A DNA stretch of 64,000 bases from Arthrobacter oryzae (GCF_030718995.1 NZ_CP132204.1:1178001-1242000); one strand, 5' to 3'. Positions 45,682 to 57,948 are shown, counted from the stretch's first letter. The notes: a model not told the origin generated them from the letters alone. Program-made: numbers and translations.

Positions 45682-45754
45682 GCCCGGAGTTTTTGTCCAC
45701 ATATCGCGAGCTAAAGCGCCTCCAAGGGGCATTATGTGGACAAAAACTCCGGGC
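45682..45754. repeat. 22-bp perfect inverted repeat
   Basis: The left arm (45682-45703, core GGAGTTTTTGTCCACAT) and right arm (45733-45754) are exact complements, separated by 29 nt. It lies between uraH and the next gene in the same direction. May terminate uraH or be a dispersed repeat. Confidence 0.85.
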
Positions 45755-45769
45755 AGTAGGCTAGATGGC

Positions 45770-46120
45770 ATGGCTTCTGAAGACACCCCCGTTGAACGGC
45801 GCGAAATCACCGTGCGCCGCGCACCCAAATACGTGCCCTTCCTCATACTGGGAGGACTCGTGGGCATCATCGTGGCGGCGGTCATTGCCTTTGCCCTGCC
45901 CGGCGACCCCGGTTACGATCCCAACTCCGTTTTCGGCTTCTTCATGGTCCTTTTCGGCGCCGGCGGCGTGATTCTGGGCGCCATCGTGGCACTCCTGCTG
46001 GACCGGCTCAGTGTCCGCCGGGCCGAACACGCCGTCGTCGAAGCCGTGCCGGAGGATGCGCCGGGCACCGATCCGGACGACGACGACCACAGCGGCACCG
46101 GGACCGGCCGTCAGTCATAA
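45770..46120 (+). CDS. Small two-span membrane protein
   Basis: 116 aa from ATG 45770. Two hydrophobic segments (FLILGGLVGIIVAAVIAFAL and FMVLFGAGGVILGAIVALLL) joined by GDPGYDPNSVFG, and an acidic C-terminal tail. A similar protein is often found near purF in actinobacteria. Function unknown. Confidence 0.8.
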   Translation: MASEDTPVERREITVRRAPKYVPFLILGGLVGIIVAAVIAFALPGDPGYDPNSVFGFFMVLFGAGGVILGAIVALLLDRLSVRRAEHAVVEAVPEDAPGTDPDDDDHSGTGTGRQS

Positions 46121-46167
46121 ACGGGCGGCCGGAAAAGTCCTACCCCATCACGTGAGATAATCGACCA

Positions 46168-47841
46168 GTGGCACGCGGCGATGGAAAACTTTCTCATGAT
46201 CTTCTCCCTGGCGAAAAAGGCCCCCAGGACGCTTGCGGCGTCTTCGGGGTCTGGGCACCAGGTGAAGAAGTAGCAAAACTCACCTATTACGGGCTGTATG
46301 CATTGCAGCACCGCGGTCAGGAGTCGGCTGGCATAGCAACCAGCGACGGCAAGCGGATCAACGTCTACAAGGACATGGGCCTCGTGTCCCAGGTCTTCGA
46401 CGAGACCACGCTGAACACCCTGACCGGGCACCTGGCCGTCGGCCACTGCCGCTATTCCACTACCGGCGCCAGCCACTGGGCCAACGCCCAGCCCACGCTT
46501 GGCGCCACCGCCACGGGCACTGTGGCACTGGCCCACAACGGCAACCTCACCAACACTGCCGAGCTCAACGCCATGATCATCGACCGCAACGGCGGCCAGC
46601 TCAGCGGCGAAATGAAGCAGGGCAACACCTCGGACACCGCCCTGGTCACGGCACTGCTGGAGGGCGAAGAGGGCAAGTCCCTGGAACAGACCGCCATCGA
46701 GCTGCTGCCCAAGATCAAGGGCGGCTTCTGCTTCGTCTTCATGGACGAAGGAACCCTGTACGCTGCACGCGACACCTACGGCATCCGCCCGCTGGTCCTC
46801 GGCCGGCTGGAGCGCGGCTGGGTGGTCGCCTCCGAGCAGTCGGCCCTGGCCACCGTCGGCGCCAGCTTCATCCGCGAAATCGAACCCGGCGAGTTCATCG
46901 CCATCGACGAAGAGGGCGTACGCTCCCAGCGTTTTGCGGAGCCGACGCCGGCAGGTTGCGTTTTCGAATACGTCTACCTCGCGCGTCCGGACGCCGCCAT
47001 CGCAGGGCGCTCCGTCTACGAGTCCCGCGTGGAAATGGGCCGCCAGCTGGCCCGGGAAAACACCCAGGAAGCGGACATCGTTATCCCGGTGCCCGAGTCC
47101 GGAACCCCCGCAGCCGTGGGCTACGCCGAGGAATCCGGCATCCCGTTCGCGCACGGCTTCGTCAAGAACTCCTACGTGGGCCGCACGTTCATCCAGCCGT
47201 CGCAGACCCTGCGCCAGCTGGGTATCCGGCTCAAGCTCAACGCCCTCGAATCCGTGATCCGCGGCAAGCGCGTTGTGGTGGTGGACGACTCGATCGTCCG
47301 CGGCAACACCCAGCGCGCCATCGTCCGGATGCTCCGGGAAGCCGGTGCCGCCGCGGTGCACGTCAAGATCTCGTCCCCGCCTGTGCAGTGGCCGTGCTTC
47401 TACGGCATCGACTTCGCCTCCCGTGCGGAGCTGATCGCCAACGGCGCCACCATCGAGGAAATCTCGCAGGCCATCGGCGCCGATTCGCTGGCCTACATCT
47501 CCGAAGACGGCATGATCGGAGCCACCCAGCAGCCGCGCGAACGCCTGTGCACCGCCTGCTTCACCGGCAAGTACCCCATCGAGCTTCCGGGCTCGGACAA
47601 GTTGGGCAAGAACCTGCTGGAGCGCACGGACCTGGGCGGCCTGCCCGCGGCAGGCACCGCGGCAGGCACCGCTGCCGGAACCGCTGCCGGAACCGCTGCT
47701 TCGGCCGTTGCCGTTGACGCCGACGAGGACCCTGCCGAAAAGCCCGGCGCCACGGGCTGCGATCCGGGACCGGACGCCGAGTTCGAGAACCTGCTGACCG
47801 ACGCCGACAAGCTGACCGCTGACAAGAAAGAGTCCGTATGA
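46168..47841 (+). CDS. purF: Amidophosphoribosyltransferase
   Basis: 557 aa from GTG 46168; first committed step of purine synthesis. Propeptide precedes the nucleophile Cys in DACGVFGVWAPGEE, followed by YALQHRGQESAGIA and the phosphoribosyl-binding VVVVDDSIVRGNTQRAIV. Cysteines suitable for the [4Fe-4S] cluster are present (for example LCTACFTGKYP). The tail contains four near-identical AAGT units encoded by 12-nt repeats around 47647-47697. Overlaps purM by 4 nt. Confidence 0.96.
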   Translation: MARGDGKLSHDLLPGEKGPQDACGVFGVWAPGEEVAKLTYYGLYALQHRGQESAGIATSDGKRINVYKDMGLVSQVFDETTLNTLTGHLAVGHCRYSTTGASHWANAQPTLGATATGTVALAHNGNLTNTAELNAMIIDRNGGQLSGEMKQGNTSDTALVTALLEGEEGKSLEQTAIELLPKIKGGFCFVFMDEGTLYAARDTYGIRPLVLGRLERGWVVASEQSALATVGASFIREIEPGEFIAIDEEGVRSQRFAEPTPAGCVFEYVYLARPDAAIAGRSVYESRVEMGRQLARENTQEADIVIPVPESGTPAAVGYAEESGIPFAHGFVKNSYVGRTFIQPSQTLRQLGIRLKLNALESVIRGKRVVVVDDSIVRGNTQRAIVRMLREAGAAAVHVKISSPPVQWPCFYGIDFASRAELIANGATIEEISQAIGADSLAYISEDGMIGATQQPRERLCTACFTGKYPIELPGSDKLGKNLLERTDLGGLPAAGTAAGTAAGTAAGTAASAVAVDADEDPAEKPGATGCDPGPDAEFENLLTDADKLTADKKESV

Positions 47842-49010
47842 CTTCCGCATCTTCCTCCGCCGGTAACTCCTCAGAAACAGCCCGGGGCATCACGTACGCC
47901 TCCGCCGGCGTTGACGTCGAAGCGGGAGACCGCGCCGTTGAACTGATGAAGGACGCCGTCAAGGCCACGCACAATTCCTCGGTGATCGGCGGAGTGGGCG
48001 GCTTTGCGGGCCTTTACGACGTTTCGAGGCTCCTCACCTACAAGCGCCCGCTGCTGGCAACGTCCACGGACGGTGTGGGCACCAAGGTGGCCATCGCCCA
48101 GGCCATGGACATCCACGACACCATCGGTTTCGACCTCGTGGGCATGGTGGTGGACGACATCGTGGTGGTGGGCGCCGAGCCGCTCTTCATGACCGACTAC
48201 ATCGCCTGCGGCAAGGTTGTTCCCGAGCGCATCGCGGACATCGTCCGCGGCATCGCAGCAGCCTGCTCCGTGGCCGGCACCGCCCTGGTGGGCGGCGAAA
48301 CCGCTGAGCACCCCGGCCTGCTGGGTGAGCACGAATACGACGTCGCCGGTGCAGCCACCGGTGTTGTCGAGGCCGACGCCCTGCTGGGTCCGGACCGCGT
48401 CCGGGCCGGCGACGTTGTCATTGGCATGGCATCGTCCGGCCTGCACTCCAACGGCTACTCGCTGGTCCGCCGCGTCATCAACCACGCGGGCTGGGCCCTT
48501 GACCGCCAGGTTTCCGAACTCGGACGCACGCTGGGCGAGGAACTGCTCGAACCCACCCGCGTCTACGCCGCCGACTGCCTGGATCTGGCCCGCACTTTCC
48601 CGGTGAACGGCGCTGCGGTTGCCGGCGGACAGGTCCACGGCTTCAGCCACGTCACGGGTGGCGGCCTCGCCGCCAACCTGGCCCGGGTCCTCCCCCAGGG
48701 CCTTGTGGCCACGGTGGACCGCGCCACCTGGGAACTGCCTGCCATCTTCAAGCTGGTCTCCGAACTGGGCAACGTCCCGCTTGCCGACCTCGAGCGCACG
48801 CTGAACCTGGGCGTGGGCATGGTGGCCATCGTGTCCCCGGAGGCCGCCGACGCCGCCGTGAACCGCCTCAACGACCGCGGCCTGCCGTCCTGGATCATGG
48901 GCACCGTCGAGGAGAACTCGGACTCGATCGTGAAGACCGGCCCGGACTACGTCCAGGGTGCCAAGGGTGTTGACGGCGGCGCGGTCCGACTGGTGAACGC
49001 CTACGCCTAA
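47838..49010 (+). CDS. purM: Phosphoribosylformylglycinamidine cyclo-ligase
   Basis: 390 aa; makes aminoimidazole ribonucleotide from FGAM and ATP. Motifs: ITYASAGVDVEAGDRAV, LLATSTDGVGTKVAIAQA, GFDLVGMVVDDIVVVGAEPL, SSGLHSNGYSLVR and GFSHVTGGGLAANLARVLP. Coupled to purF by an ATGA overlap. Confidence 0.96.
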   Translation: MTSASSSAGNSSETARGITYASAGVDVEAGDRAVELMKDAVKATHNSSVIGGVGGFAGLYDVSRLLTYKRPLLATSTDGVGTKVAIAQAMDIHDTIGFDLVGMVVDDIVVVGAEPLFMTDYIACGKVVPERIADIVRGIAAACSVAGTALVGGETAEHPGLLGEHEYDVAGAATGVVEADALLGPDRVRAGDVVIGMASSGLHSNGYSLVRRVINHAGWALDRQVSELGRTLGEELLEPTRVYAADCLDLARTFPVNGAAVAGGQVHGFSHVTGGGLAANLARVLPQGLVATVDRATWELPAIFKLVSELGNVPLADLERTLNLGVGMVAIVSPEAADAAVNRLNDRGLPSWIMGTVEENSDSIVKTGPDYVQGAKGVDGGAVRLVNAYA

Positions 49011-49023
49011 GTAAGTCATCGAT

Positions 49024-49071
49024 TGCTCCGTAACCGCCGTTTAGAGAGTTGAAAACGGCGGTTGCGGAGCA
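49024..49071. repeat. 19-bp inverted repeat between purM and the VOC gene
   Basis: TGCTCCGTAACCGCCGTTT and its complement with one T/C difference (a G-U pair in RNA), 10-nt loop. Between convergent genes, so a bidirectional terminator is plausible; the sequence differs from the other hairpins here. Confidence 0.8.
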
Positions 49072-49097
49072 CTCGCTCTGTTTAAATCTGCAGCAGG

Positions 49098-49892
49098 TTA
49101 GACCGCCAGGAGGCTGAATACCCCGCCCTGCGGGTCCCTCAGCGTGGCGACGCTTCCGGCGTCCTCGTCATCACTGGCGTCACCCTCCGGTTCCACCAGT
49201 ACGACGGCGCCCGCCGCCACTGCCGCGGCCACCGCTTCAGGGATGCTGGAGACGCCGAAATAGACCTGCCAGCCGGGTTCGAGCGCGTCCTGGGCATCAC
49301 CGGGAACCCTGGCGATCCCGGCCACTTCCGCGCCGTGCACCATCAGCGTGGTGTACGTCCCGCCGTCGTCCTGCGGGTATTCGGTGACCTCGTGCCCGAA
49401 CAATTGCTGGAAGAACGCGACCGCAGCCTGCGGTTCGGGCGTCAGCAATTCCGCCCAGGCCAGCGCCCCGGGTTCGTTGTACTTGGCCGTGCCGGCATGG
49501 CTTCCGGGCTGCCACACCCCGGTGGTGCCGCCTCCTGGGGGTGCCACGAACACCATGACCCCGGTGTCCGCCACGTCCTCGGGGCCGAACTCCACGGTGC
49601 CGCCGGCGTGCGGGGTTTCCTCGGCGATGGCCTTGGCATCGGCGGCGGCGAAGTAGATGTTCCATTGCGCTGCAGTCCCGGACGCTTCCTGGAGGGGATT
49701 CTGGGGCGCAATGACAGTGACGAGGTCATCGTCCAGGAAAGCCTTCGAATAGCTCCGCCCGTCCGGTGTGGGCAGGTCTTCGTACCGCCACCCGAACACG
49801 GCGGCGTAAAAGGACTTGGCCGCTTCCACATCCCGGGCCTGCAGGTCCACCCAGCAGATCTCGCCGGCGTCGAAAGTGGTGCGCCCGGTCAT
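49098..49892 (-). CDS. VOC-family (glyoxalase/bleomycin-resistance fold) protein
   Basis: 264 aa with two VOC modules: residues ~8-130 (EICWVDLQARDVEAAKSFYA; VFGWRYEDL) and ~140-264 (LLTPEPQAAVAFFQQLFGHE; GVFSLLAV). Similar proteins are annotated as hydroxylase-like or glyoxalase-like; substrate unknown. Confidence 0.85.
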   Translation of the reverse strand: MTGRTTFDAGEICWVDLQARDVEAAKSFYAAVFGWRYEDLPTPDGRSYSKAFLDDDLVTVIAPQNPLQEASGTAAQWNIYFAAADAKAIAEETPHAGGTVEFGPEDVADTGVMVFVAPPGGGTTGVWQPGSHAGTAKYNEPGALAWAELLTPEPQAAVAFFQQLFGHEVTEYPQDDGGTYTTLMVHGAEVAGIARVPGDAQDALEPGWQVYFGVSSIPEAVAAAVAAGAVVLVEPEGDASDDEDAGSVATLRDPQGGVFSLLAV

Positions 49893-50212
49893 GGTGCGTC
49901 CTGCTTGTGGGTCTCGATTGCTGGCATGGAAATATTCCCTTTCGACCGCTGGAGTTCGGAACCGCCACGATCAACCTAATACGGGGCTCAGGCACTGACA
50001 ACAAAGGGGCCCACCCAACCGAGCGTCGGACTTAAGCCAGAAAGGCCCGTCAGGGCGCACCGGAAACCGGCGCGCCCTGACGGGCCTGATATCTATGGTC
50101 AGCACCCGGGGTGCTGGAAAAGAAGAGCCGAATGACCGTACGGATCACTGTGGTGAAAGGTACGACGGCGGCACGCCACTGAATGCCTTACGGCATGCTC
50201 AGCGGGCGACAA
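49893..50212. other. Spacer between the VOC gene and DUF3073
   Basis: 320 bp. Contains the strong hairpin at 50043-50087 and otherwise no convincing gene. Confidence 0.6.
50043..50087 (-). terminator. Hairpin downstream of the DUF3073 gene
   Basis: AGGCCCGTCAGGGCGC pairs with GCGCCCTGACGGGCCT (16 bp) around a 13-nt loop, followed on the minus strand by a short T-rich run. Confidence 0.75.
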
Positions 50213-50446
50213 CTATCCGATTCGACGGGTGTCAACCTCGTCGTCGTCTTCTTCCAAATCATCCGCGTACTTATCCACATAAGCCGAATAATCCGGTTCA
50301 ACCGGCTCACTCGAGAAACGGCTCGGTGCACGACCCTCAGCGCTCTTCAGCTCACGCTGAAGCGCAGTGTAGTCAGTGTTCGGGGAATAGTACTTAATAT
50401 CCCGAGCCTGCTTGGTAGCTTTTGCCTTTTGACGGCCGCGCCCCAT
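50213..50446 (-). CDS. DUF3073 domain-containing protein
   Basis: 77 aa from ATG 50446 (AAGGGGG upstream). MGRGRQKAKATKQARDIKYY is the invariant start of this small actinobacterial family; the C-terminus is acidic (DDLEEDDDEVDTRR). Function unknown; conserved across actinobacteria. Confidence 0.93.
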   Translation of the reverse strand: MGRGRQKAKATKQARDIKYYSPNTDYTALQRELKSAEGRAPSRFSSEPVEPDYSAYVDKYADDLEEDDDEVDTRRIG

Positions 50447-50682
50447 GGCGTGACCCCCTTTTGTACTCGGACCGGAGGTGGTCACCATTGGCGTTAGTGA
50501 GGCCCCGGAATGTTTGGTCAATTTGTCGTACACCTAGATTACATGCTTTCAGCGGTAACTGCGCCCCGGATCGGGCCTCCGGAGGGCAGCGGCCACGTTT
50601 GCGCAGGTCCCGGCCTTCTCCGGTCAGAAGTTTTTCTTCGGTAGAGTCGGGGAAGACGACGCCGGGAAGGGTAAATCTTCAC

Positions 50683-51450
50683 GTGAAAGACCAGAACGCA
50701 ACGGGCACCAGCGCCGGGGAGCAGAAGGCATCCCCCGGCCCCGGAACCCCGCCGGTCGTGCCGCCTCCGCCCGCCCGGCCACCCACCAGCAGCCTTCCTG
50801 TCCAGCCGCCCGCTGCGGCGGACAAACCGCCAGCTGCGGCGGACAAACCGGCGCCCGCCGGGAAGCCGGCTCCGGCCACAGTGACCGGCCGGGCCGCTCC
50901 CGACGCGGACGAGCGAAAGCAGACATTGTCCAAGGTTGCCTTCGTTGCGGGTGGACTGGTGCTGCTGGGCCTGGTCATCTGGTGGCTGGCCACGCTGATC
51001 GCGAGCGGCAATGAACAGGCCGCCCAGCAGCCGCCGGCCCCGACGTCGGCCGGGACCGCGCCGGTGTCCCCGTCCCCGCAGGCAACCCGCAGCCAGCTGC
51101 CCATGGATGGTGTGGGCGCCCTGGACTATCAGCTGGGCGACTGCTTCGAGAACTTCGACCCCGAAGCCACGGAGTCGCGCGTGGTGGCCTGCACCAGCGG
51201 CCACTCCGCGCAGCTGGTTGCCGTGCACCGGTACCCGGAGTCGGATTCCTACCCGGGTATAGCCGCGTTGCGCCAGAAGGGCCGTGAGATCTGCCAGGGC
51301 GCCGGATTGACCGACGCCGTGGCCAACTACGTCCTCATGCAGCGCAACGCGTACCCGAGCGACACCAGCTGGGCGCAGGGCGACCGGCGGGTGGACTGCT
51401 ACGTCACTGCGGACAAGGGAAACATCATCATGGAATCCCTGATCCCCTAG
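50683..51450 (+). CDS. Septum-formation-family membrane protein
   Basis: 255 aa from GTG 50683. A Pro/Ala-rich cytoplasmic N-terminus (~85 residues, with a repeated PPAAADK), a single membrane span (VAFVAGGLVLLGLVIWWLAT) and an extracytoplasmic domain with paired Cys (GDCFENFDP, VVACTSGHSAQLVAVH, REICQGAG, VDCYVTADKG), as in the actinobacterial septum-formation domain. Role in division is inferred from the family name only. Confidence 0.8.
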   Translation: MKDQNATGTSAGEQKASPGPGTPPVVPPPPARPPTSSLPVQPPAAADKPPAAADKPAPAGKPAPATVTGRAAPDADERKQTLSKVAFVAGGLVLLGLVIWWLATLIASGNEQAAQQPPAPTSAGTAPVSPSPQATRSQLPMDGVGALDYQLGDCFENFDPEATESRVVACTSGHSAQLVAVHRYPESDSYPGIAALRQKGREICQGAGLTDAVANYVLMQRNAYPSDTSWAQGDRRVDCYVTADKGNIIMESLIP

Positions 51451-51480
51451 CACCTGCGTCCCACTAATGCTTACGGCGTA

Positions 51481-54150
<2,670 letters not shown>

Positions 54151-54182
54151 AGAGAGCTCCTTTCGGGGATAGATCAACTCTT

Positions 54183-54209
54183 AAAGTTGAGTGTACATGA
54201 CTCAACTTT
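54183..54209. promoter_or_regulatory. HAIR element (HspR operator) of clpB
   Basis: AAAGTTGAGT-N7-ACTCAACTTT: 10-bp perfect arms containing the TTGAGT-N7-ACTCAA core recognised by HspR. Confidence 0.9.
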
Positions 54210-54270
54210 GCGGGATCGGCATTAAAGTCCATGTTTGCCCACGGCGGAATGGCTGTCTAGGGGCGATCGG

Positions 54271-54300
54271 CCCCCGGTGCGGCAGTGCCGCCACCGGGGG
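54271..54300 (-). terminator. Hairpin after the serine protease gene
   Basis: CCCCCGGTG pairs with CACCGGGGG around a GC-rich loop, 28 nt past the protease stop. Confidence 0.7.
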
Positions 54301-54327
54301 TTGCACTGGTTAGCAGGTCGCCGCCAG

Positions 54328-55119
54328 TCAGGACGCCCTGACGCCGGTGACGGCGTCGATCCAGTTCAGGTGGTGGGAAAGCGCGGCATGGTCGTTGTAG
54401 AAGCCGGTGAAGCTGGGCGGACTGCCGCCGGGCAAAACGCTCGACGTCGACAGCACGCCTACCAGCTTCCCGCCCACGACGAGGGGCCCGCCCGAGTCCC
54501 CGGACAGCGGGTGCCCCGTCCGGGACTGCGTCCGCACGGAGGGTCCGCCGAAAGCATCCGAGCCCTTCCCCCACACGGCCACGCTGGCAGCCTTGACCCG
54601 GGACGACATGGCCCCGGACCCCTCGGACTGGTCACCCCAGCCGAACACGCGGGCGGCAGTGCCGGGCGACGGGATGGTCCGGGACAGGCCCGCATACGAT
54701 CCCGCATGCGGGACGGAGAGTTTGAGCAGCAGCACGTCGCCGTCCGGCGATGCGTACCGGGCAGCGACCGACCGCACCGTTCCGCCGGCGCCCAGGTGGG
54801 GGGTGCCGAGCCGGACGGACCGAAGGCTCGCGGAGTCGCAATGCCTGGCCGTGACCACCCAAGCCGCCGAAATCTGGCTGCCGGTGCACCGCACGCTGAT
54901 CCCGGCGGAATCGTAGGCGATCTGGACTGCGAAGGGTGCCTCAGAAGCGGTTGCCGCCTCGCCTCCGGCGATGTCCGTTTCCACCGGCCCCGGGACCGCC
55001 GGGCCGGATGCGAACCCCGGCATTGATGGCGCGAAGAGCATCGAAACGAGAAGCGCGGCGACGGCAATCACACGCCACGCGCGGCGACCCCGGCCCTTCA
55101 GGCGACAACGCATTTTCAC
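54328..55119 (-). CDS. Secreted trypsin-like serine protease
   Basis: 263 aa from GTG 55119 (GGAG 9 nt upstream). A basic N-terminus and hydrophobic stretch (VIAVAALLVSMLFAPSM) form a signal peptide. Catalytic triad: His in WVVTARHCDS, Asp in SPDGDVLLLKL, Ser in GHPLSGDSGGPLVV. The start of the mature enzyme is probably near IAGGEAATASEAPF. Substrate unknown. Confidence 0.9.
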   Translation of the reverse strand: MKMRCRLKGRGRRAWRVIAVAALLVSMLFAPSMPGFASGPAVPGPVETDIAGGEAATASEAPFAVQIAYDSAGISVRCTGSQISAAWVVTARHCDSASLRSVRLGTPHLGAGGTVRSVAARYASPDGDVLLLKLSVPHAGSYAGLSRTIPSPGTAARVFGWGDQSEGSGAMSSRVKAASVAVWGKGSDAFGGPSVRTQSRTGHPLSGDSGGPLVVGGKLVGVLSTSSVLPGGSPPSFTGFYNDHAALSHHLNWIDAVTGVRAS

Positions 55120-55464
55120 ATGGTAGGACTCCGGCTCCGGAAACGTTAGCCCCCGGCACTTGGCGTGCGATCTCTGATGCCGGGGCACCGCGGCGGGGGC
55201 TCCGGGCGCCGGGCTCCGGGGCGCCAGGGCTCCGGGCAAGGGCGGCCGGACGCGCAGGAGGGCGGTTCCCCCAAGGAACCGCCCTCCGGCTGGCGCGGGT
55301 AGCCTGCGCATCGCACTTGCGCAGCCTCCATGCAGAGACTTCTTTGGTTGACCGCCGCCCGCCGCGAGGCAGGCAGGCGGTCCGGTGAAAACCCTACAGC
55401 GCTTTTTTGATCGTGTCACGAATATGACAAGACCCGTCATACGCCGATAGGTATTCTGGGAGCC
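55120..55464. other. 345-bp GC-rich divergent region
   Basis: Holds a perfect 13-bp hairpin GGAGGGCGGTTCC-CCCAA-GGAACCGCCCTCC (55257-55287), a smaller TGCGCA-based hairpin near 55310 and the dyad at 55423. No gene seen. A strong hairpin between divergent genes is unexpected and may be part of a leader RNA of the downstream gene. Confidence 0.5.
55423..55441. promoter_or_regulatory. Dyad TATGAC-N7-GTCATA before the AhpD-like gene
   Basis: Perfect 6-bp arms, 24 nt upstream of the start codon. Probable operator; no regulator gene is adjacent. Confidence 0.55.
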
Positions 55465-55992
55465 ATGGAGCAGACCCAGGAAGCCGGAAAGTCAACTACG
55501 CAGCACATCTTCATCGACAAGGAGAGCCCGGCCGTCTGGCGCGCGCTGAACGGCCTCGGCCTGAAGGCCAGGGAAGCCGCCGACGAAGCCGGCATCAGCA
55601 GATCGCTGACCGAACTGCTCAACGTCCGGATCTCGCAGATCAACGGGTGCGCCTACTGCCTCAACATGCACGTTGCCGACGCCCTCAAGAAGGGCGAAAC
55701 CACGCAGCGGCTGGCCGTGCTTTCCGCTTGGCGGGACACCGCCCTGTTCACCGAAAAGGAGCGCGCGGCACTGGCTCTGGCCGAGTCCATCACCACGCTG
55801 CCCGATGCCCACACCCGTGAACGGGAGGATGCGTACGCCCGGCAGTTCTTGAACACGGCCGAATACTCGGCCGTGAGCTGGCTGGTCATCACCATGAACG
55901 CGTTCAACCGCGTGTCCATCACCAGCCAGCACCCGGTCCGGCGTGAGGCCAAGGAACAGGCCGCGCCGCAGGAGCAGGCCGCACACGAGTAG
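55465..55992 (+). CDS. Carboxymuconolactone decarboxylase family (AhpD-like) protein
   Basis: 175 aa. The AhpD redox motif is NGCAYCLNMHVADALKKGE, and the later helices (ERAALALAESITTLPDAH) fit the family. Probably a peroxidase-type or thiol-disulfide protein in the cytoplasm. The 15-nt segment AGGCCGCACACGAGT is duplicated in tandem across the stop codon (55976-56005). Confidence 0.85.
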   Translation: MEQTQEAGKSTTQHIFIDKESPAVWRALNGLGLKAREAADEAGISRSLTELLNVRISQINGCAYCLNMHVADALKKGETTQRLAVLSAWRDTALFTEKERAALALAESITTLPDAHTREREDAYARQFLNTAEYSAVSWLVITMNAFNRVSITSQHPVRREAKEQAAPQEQAAHE

Positions 55993-56036
55993 GCCGCACA
56001 CGAGTAGTGCCGTCAGCGGCAGCTTGAGGGAGTTTG

Positions 56037-57095
56037 CTAGGCCGGATAGACGGCCACTGCGGCCGCTTTGATCACGAAATAGACGGTCATCCCGGGGGCG
56101 AGGCCCAGGTCCGCCGAGGCGGCCGGGGTGATGTCGGCGGACATCCCGCCTGCCCGGACCCGGATCTGGTCGCCGTGCTGTTCAAGGTCCGTCACCGTCA
56201 CGGGGAAGGAGTTCCGCGGACTGCCGTGCGCTTCCGTGAAGAACACAGAGACGGCCGACGGCGGGAAGGCCGCCACACCGGCTTGCCCGGAGCCGGCCGC
56301 GAAGGCTTCCTCGTCCTGGTGTCCCGCCACCTCCCGGCCCTCTTCGGTCAGAATCCCGGTGGACGTCAGTGTTCCAGGAATGAGATTGAGGCCGGCCAGC
56401 CCGGCGGCAAACCGGCTCCGCGGCCGTTCCAGGACCTGCCGGGTGGGTCCTTCCTCGGTGATCCTGCCGTCTTCGAGGACGATGACCCGGTCGGCCAGCA
56501 TCAGCGCATCAAGGACGTCGTGGGTGATGATGATGGCGCGGCGCCCGGCCAGGACCTTCTTGAGGAGCCTGCGAAGCAGCGGCGCGGCGTGGATGTCCAG
56601 GGCCGCCATGGGTTCGTCCAGCAGCAGCACCTCAGGGTTGGCCGCCAGTGCCCGGGCCACCGCCACCCGCTGGGCCTGGCCGCCGGAGAGTTCAGCAGGC
56701 CGCCGTGCTTCGAGGTCCCCGGCATCCACCGCGGCCAGCCAGGTCCGGGCGGACTCCCGGGCGGATTTCCGGGCGATCCCGGCGCTGCGCGGGCCGAAGG
56801 CGACATTTTCCAGTGCGCTCAGGTGCGGGAACAGCAGCGGCTCCTGCGCAAGGAGGGCTGTGCCGCGGCGGTGCGGGGCAGTCCAGGTGGCGGCACCGCC
56901 GTCGAGGTCGAACAGCACTTTTCCGTCGATTTCGGCCCGGCCGGAATCGGGCCGCAGGAGTCCTGCAACCACGTTGAGGAGGGTCGATTTTCCGGCCCCG
57001 TTCGGGCCGAGCACTGCCACGGTTTCGCCTGCCGCGAGGCTGAGCCCGGCGTCGAATCCGCGGGCACGCACGGTTGCCTGCATGTGGAAGGTCAC
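56037..57095 (-). CDS. modC: Molybdate ABC transporter ATP-binding protein
   Basis: 352 aa from GTG 57095, overlapping modB by 4 nt. Walker [10 protein letters not shown], signature [16 protein letters not shown], Walker [13 protein letters not shown], His-loop IITHD; C-terminal TOBE region ([20 protein letters not shown]). Drives molybdate uptake, needed for the two formate dehydrogenases in the window. Confidence 0.92.
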   Translation of the reverse strand: MTFHMQATVRARGFDAGLSLAAGETVAVLGPNGAGKSTLLNVVAGLLRPDSGRAEIDGKVLFDLDGGAATWTAPHRRGTALLAQEPLLFPHLSALENVAFGPRSAGIARKSARESARTWLAAVDAGDLEARRPAELSGGQAQRVAVARALAANPEVLLLDEPMAALDIHAAPLLRRLLKKVLAGRRAIIITHDVLDALMLADRVIVLEDGRITEEGPTRQVLERPRSRFAAGLAGLNLIPGTLTSTGILTEEGREVAGHQDEEAFAAGSGQAGVAAFPPSAVSVFFTEAHGSPRNSFPVTVTDLEQHGDQIRVRAGGMSADITPAASADLGLAPGMTVYFVIKAAAVAVYPA

Positions 57096-57946
57096 CGGGC
57101 ACCCTCCGGCCGTGCGGCGTCGGTGCTGCCCGCCGGGGCACTGCGCCGGCCTTGCTCCCCCGGCCGCCGGTAGGTCAGGCCCACCACCGTCACGGCCACT
57201 GCCACCAGCACGAGGGAAAGCGCGACGGCGGCGTCGGCGTCGGTTTCCCGCTGCAGGTAGATTTCCAGCGGAAGTGTCCGGGTCACCCCCTCCAGGCTCC
57301 CCGCGAAGGTGAGCGTCGCACCGAATTCGCCGAGGCTCCGGGCGAAGGACAGCACTGCGCCGGACGCCAGTCCGGGCAGCACCAGCGGCACGGTGACGCG
57401 CCGCAGTACCGTGGTGGGCCGGGCTCCGAGGGTTGCAGCTACTGCCTCATACCGTCCGCCGGCTGTACGCAGTGCGCCTTCCAGGCTGACCACCAGGAAC
57501 GGCAGTGCCACAAAGGTCTGAGCCAGCACCACCGCCGTCGTCGAAAACGCTATCTGGATCCCGGCAGCCTCAAGGCTCCTGCCGAGGAGGCCCTGGCGGC
57601 CGAAGGTGTACAGCAGGGCAATGCCGCCCACCACCGGAGGCAGGACCAGTGGCAGCAGCACAAACGCGCGCAGCAGGCGCTGGCCGGGGAAGCGTGCACG
57701 CGCCAGCACCAGGGCCAGGGGGACGCCGAAAATGATGCAGAGTGCGGTGCTCGCCGCAGAGGTCCGCAGGCTGAGGCCGAGGGCCGTCAGGGAGGATTCG
57801 GACGTCACCAGCGGGATGAACTGCGGCCAGTTAACCCGGGCCGCCATCGCCGCCAGCGGCAGGAGCACCAACAGCCCGCCCGCGGCTGCGATGGCGTAGA
57901 TCCAGGGCGGAATGCCGTGGTATCCGCCTCCGTTGGTCGGCCCCAT
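57092..57946 (-). CDS. modB: Molybdate ABC transporter permease
   Basis: 284 aa from ATG 57946. Five or six membrane spans; the EAA loop resembles [20 protein letters not shown] followed by [20 protein letters not shown]. Lies between modA (2-bp gap) and modC (4-nt overlap). Confidence 0.92.
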   Translation of the reverse strand: MGPTNGGGYHGIPPWIYAIAAAGGLLVLLPLAAMAARVNWPQFIPLVTSESSLTALGLSLRTSAASTALCIIFGVPLALVLARARFPGQRLLRAFVLLPLVLPPVVGGIALLYTFGRQGLLGRSLEAAGIQIAFSTTAVVLAQTFVALPFLVVSLEGALRTAGGRYEAVAATLGARPTTVLRRVTVPLVLPGLASGAVLSFARSLGEFGATLTFAGSLEGVTRTLPLEIYLQRETDADAAVALSLVLVAVAVTVVGLTYRRPGEQGRRSAPAGSTDAARPEGAR

Positions 57947-57948
57947 GG

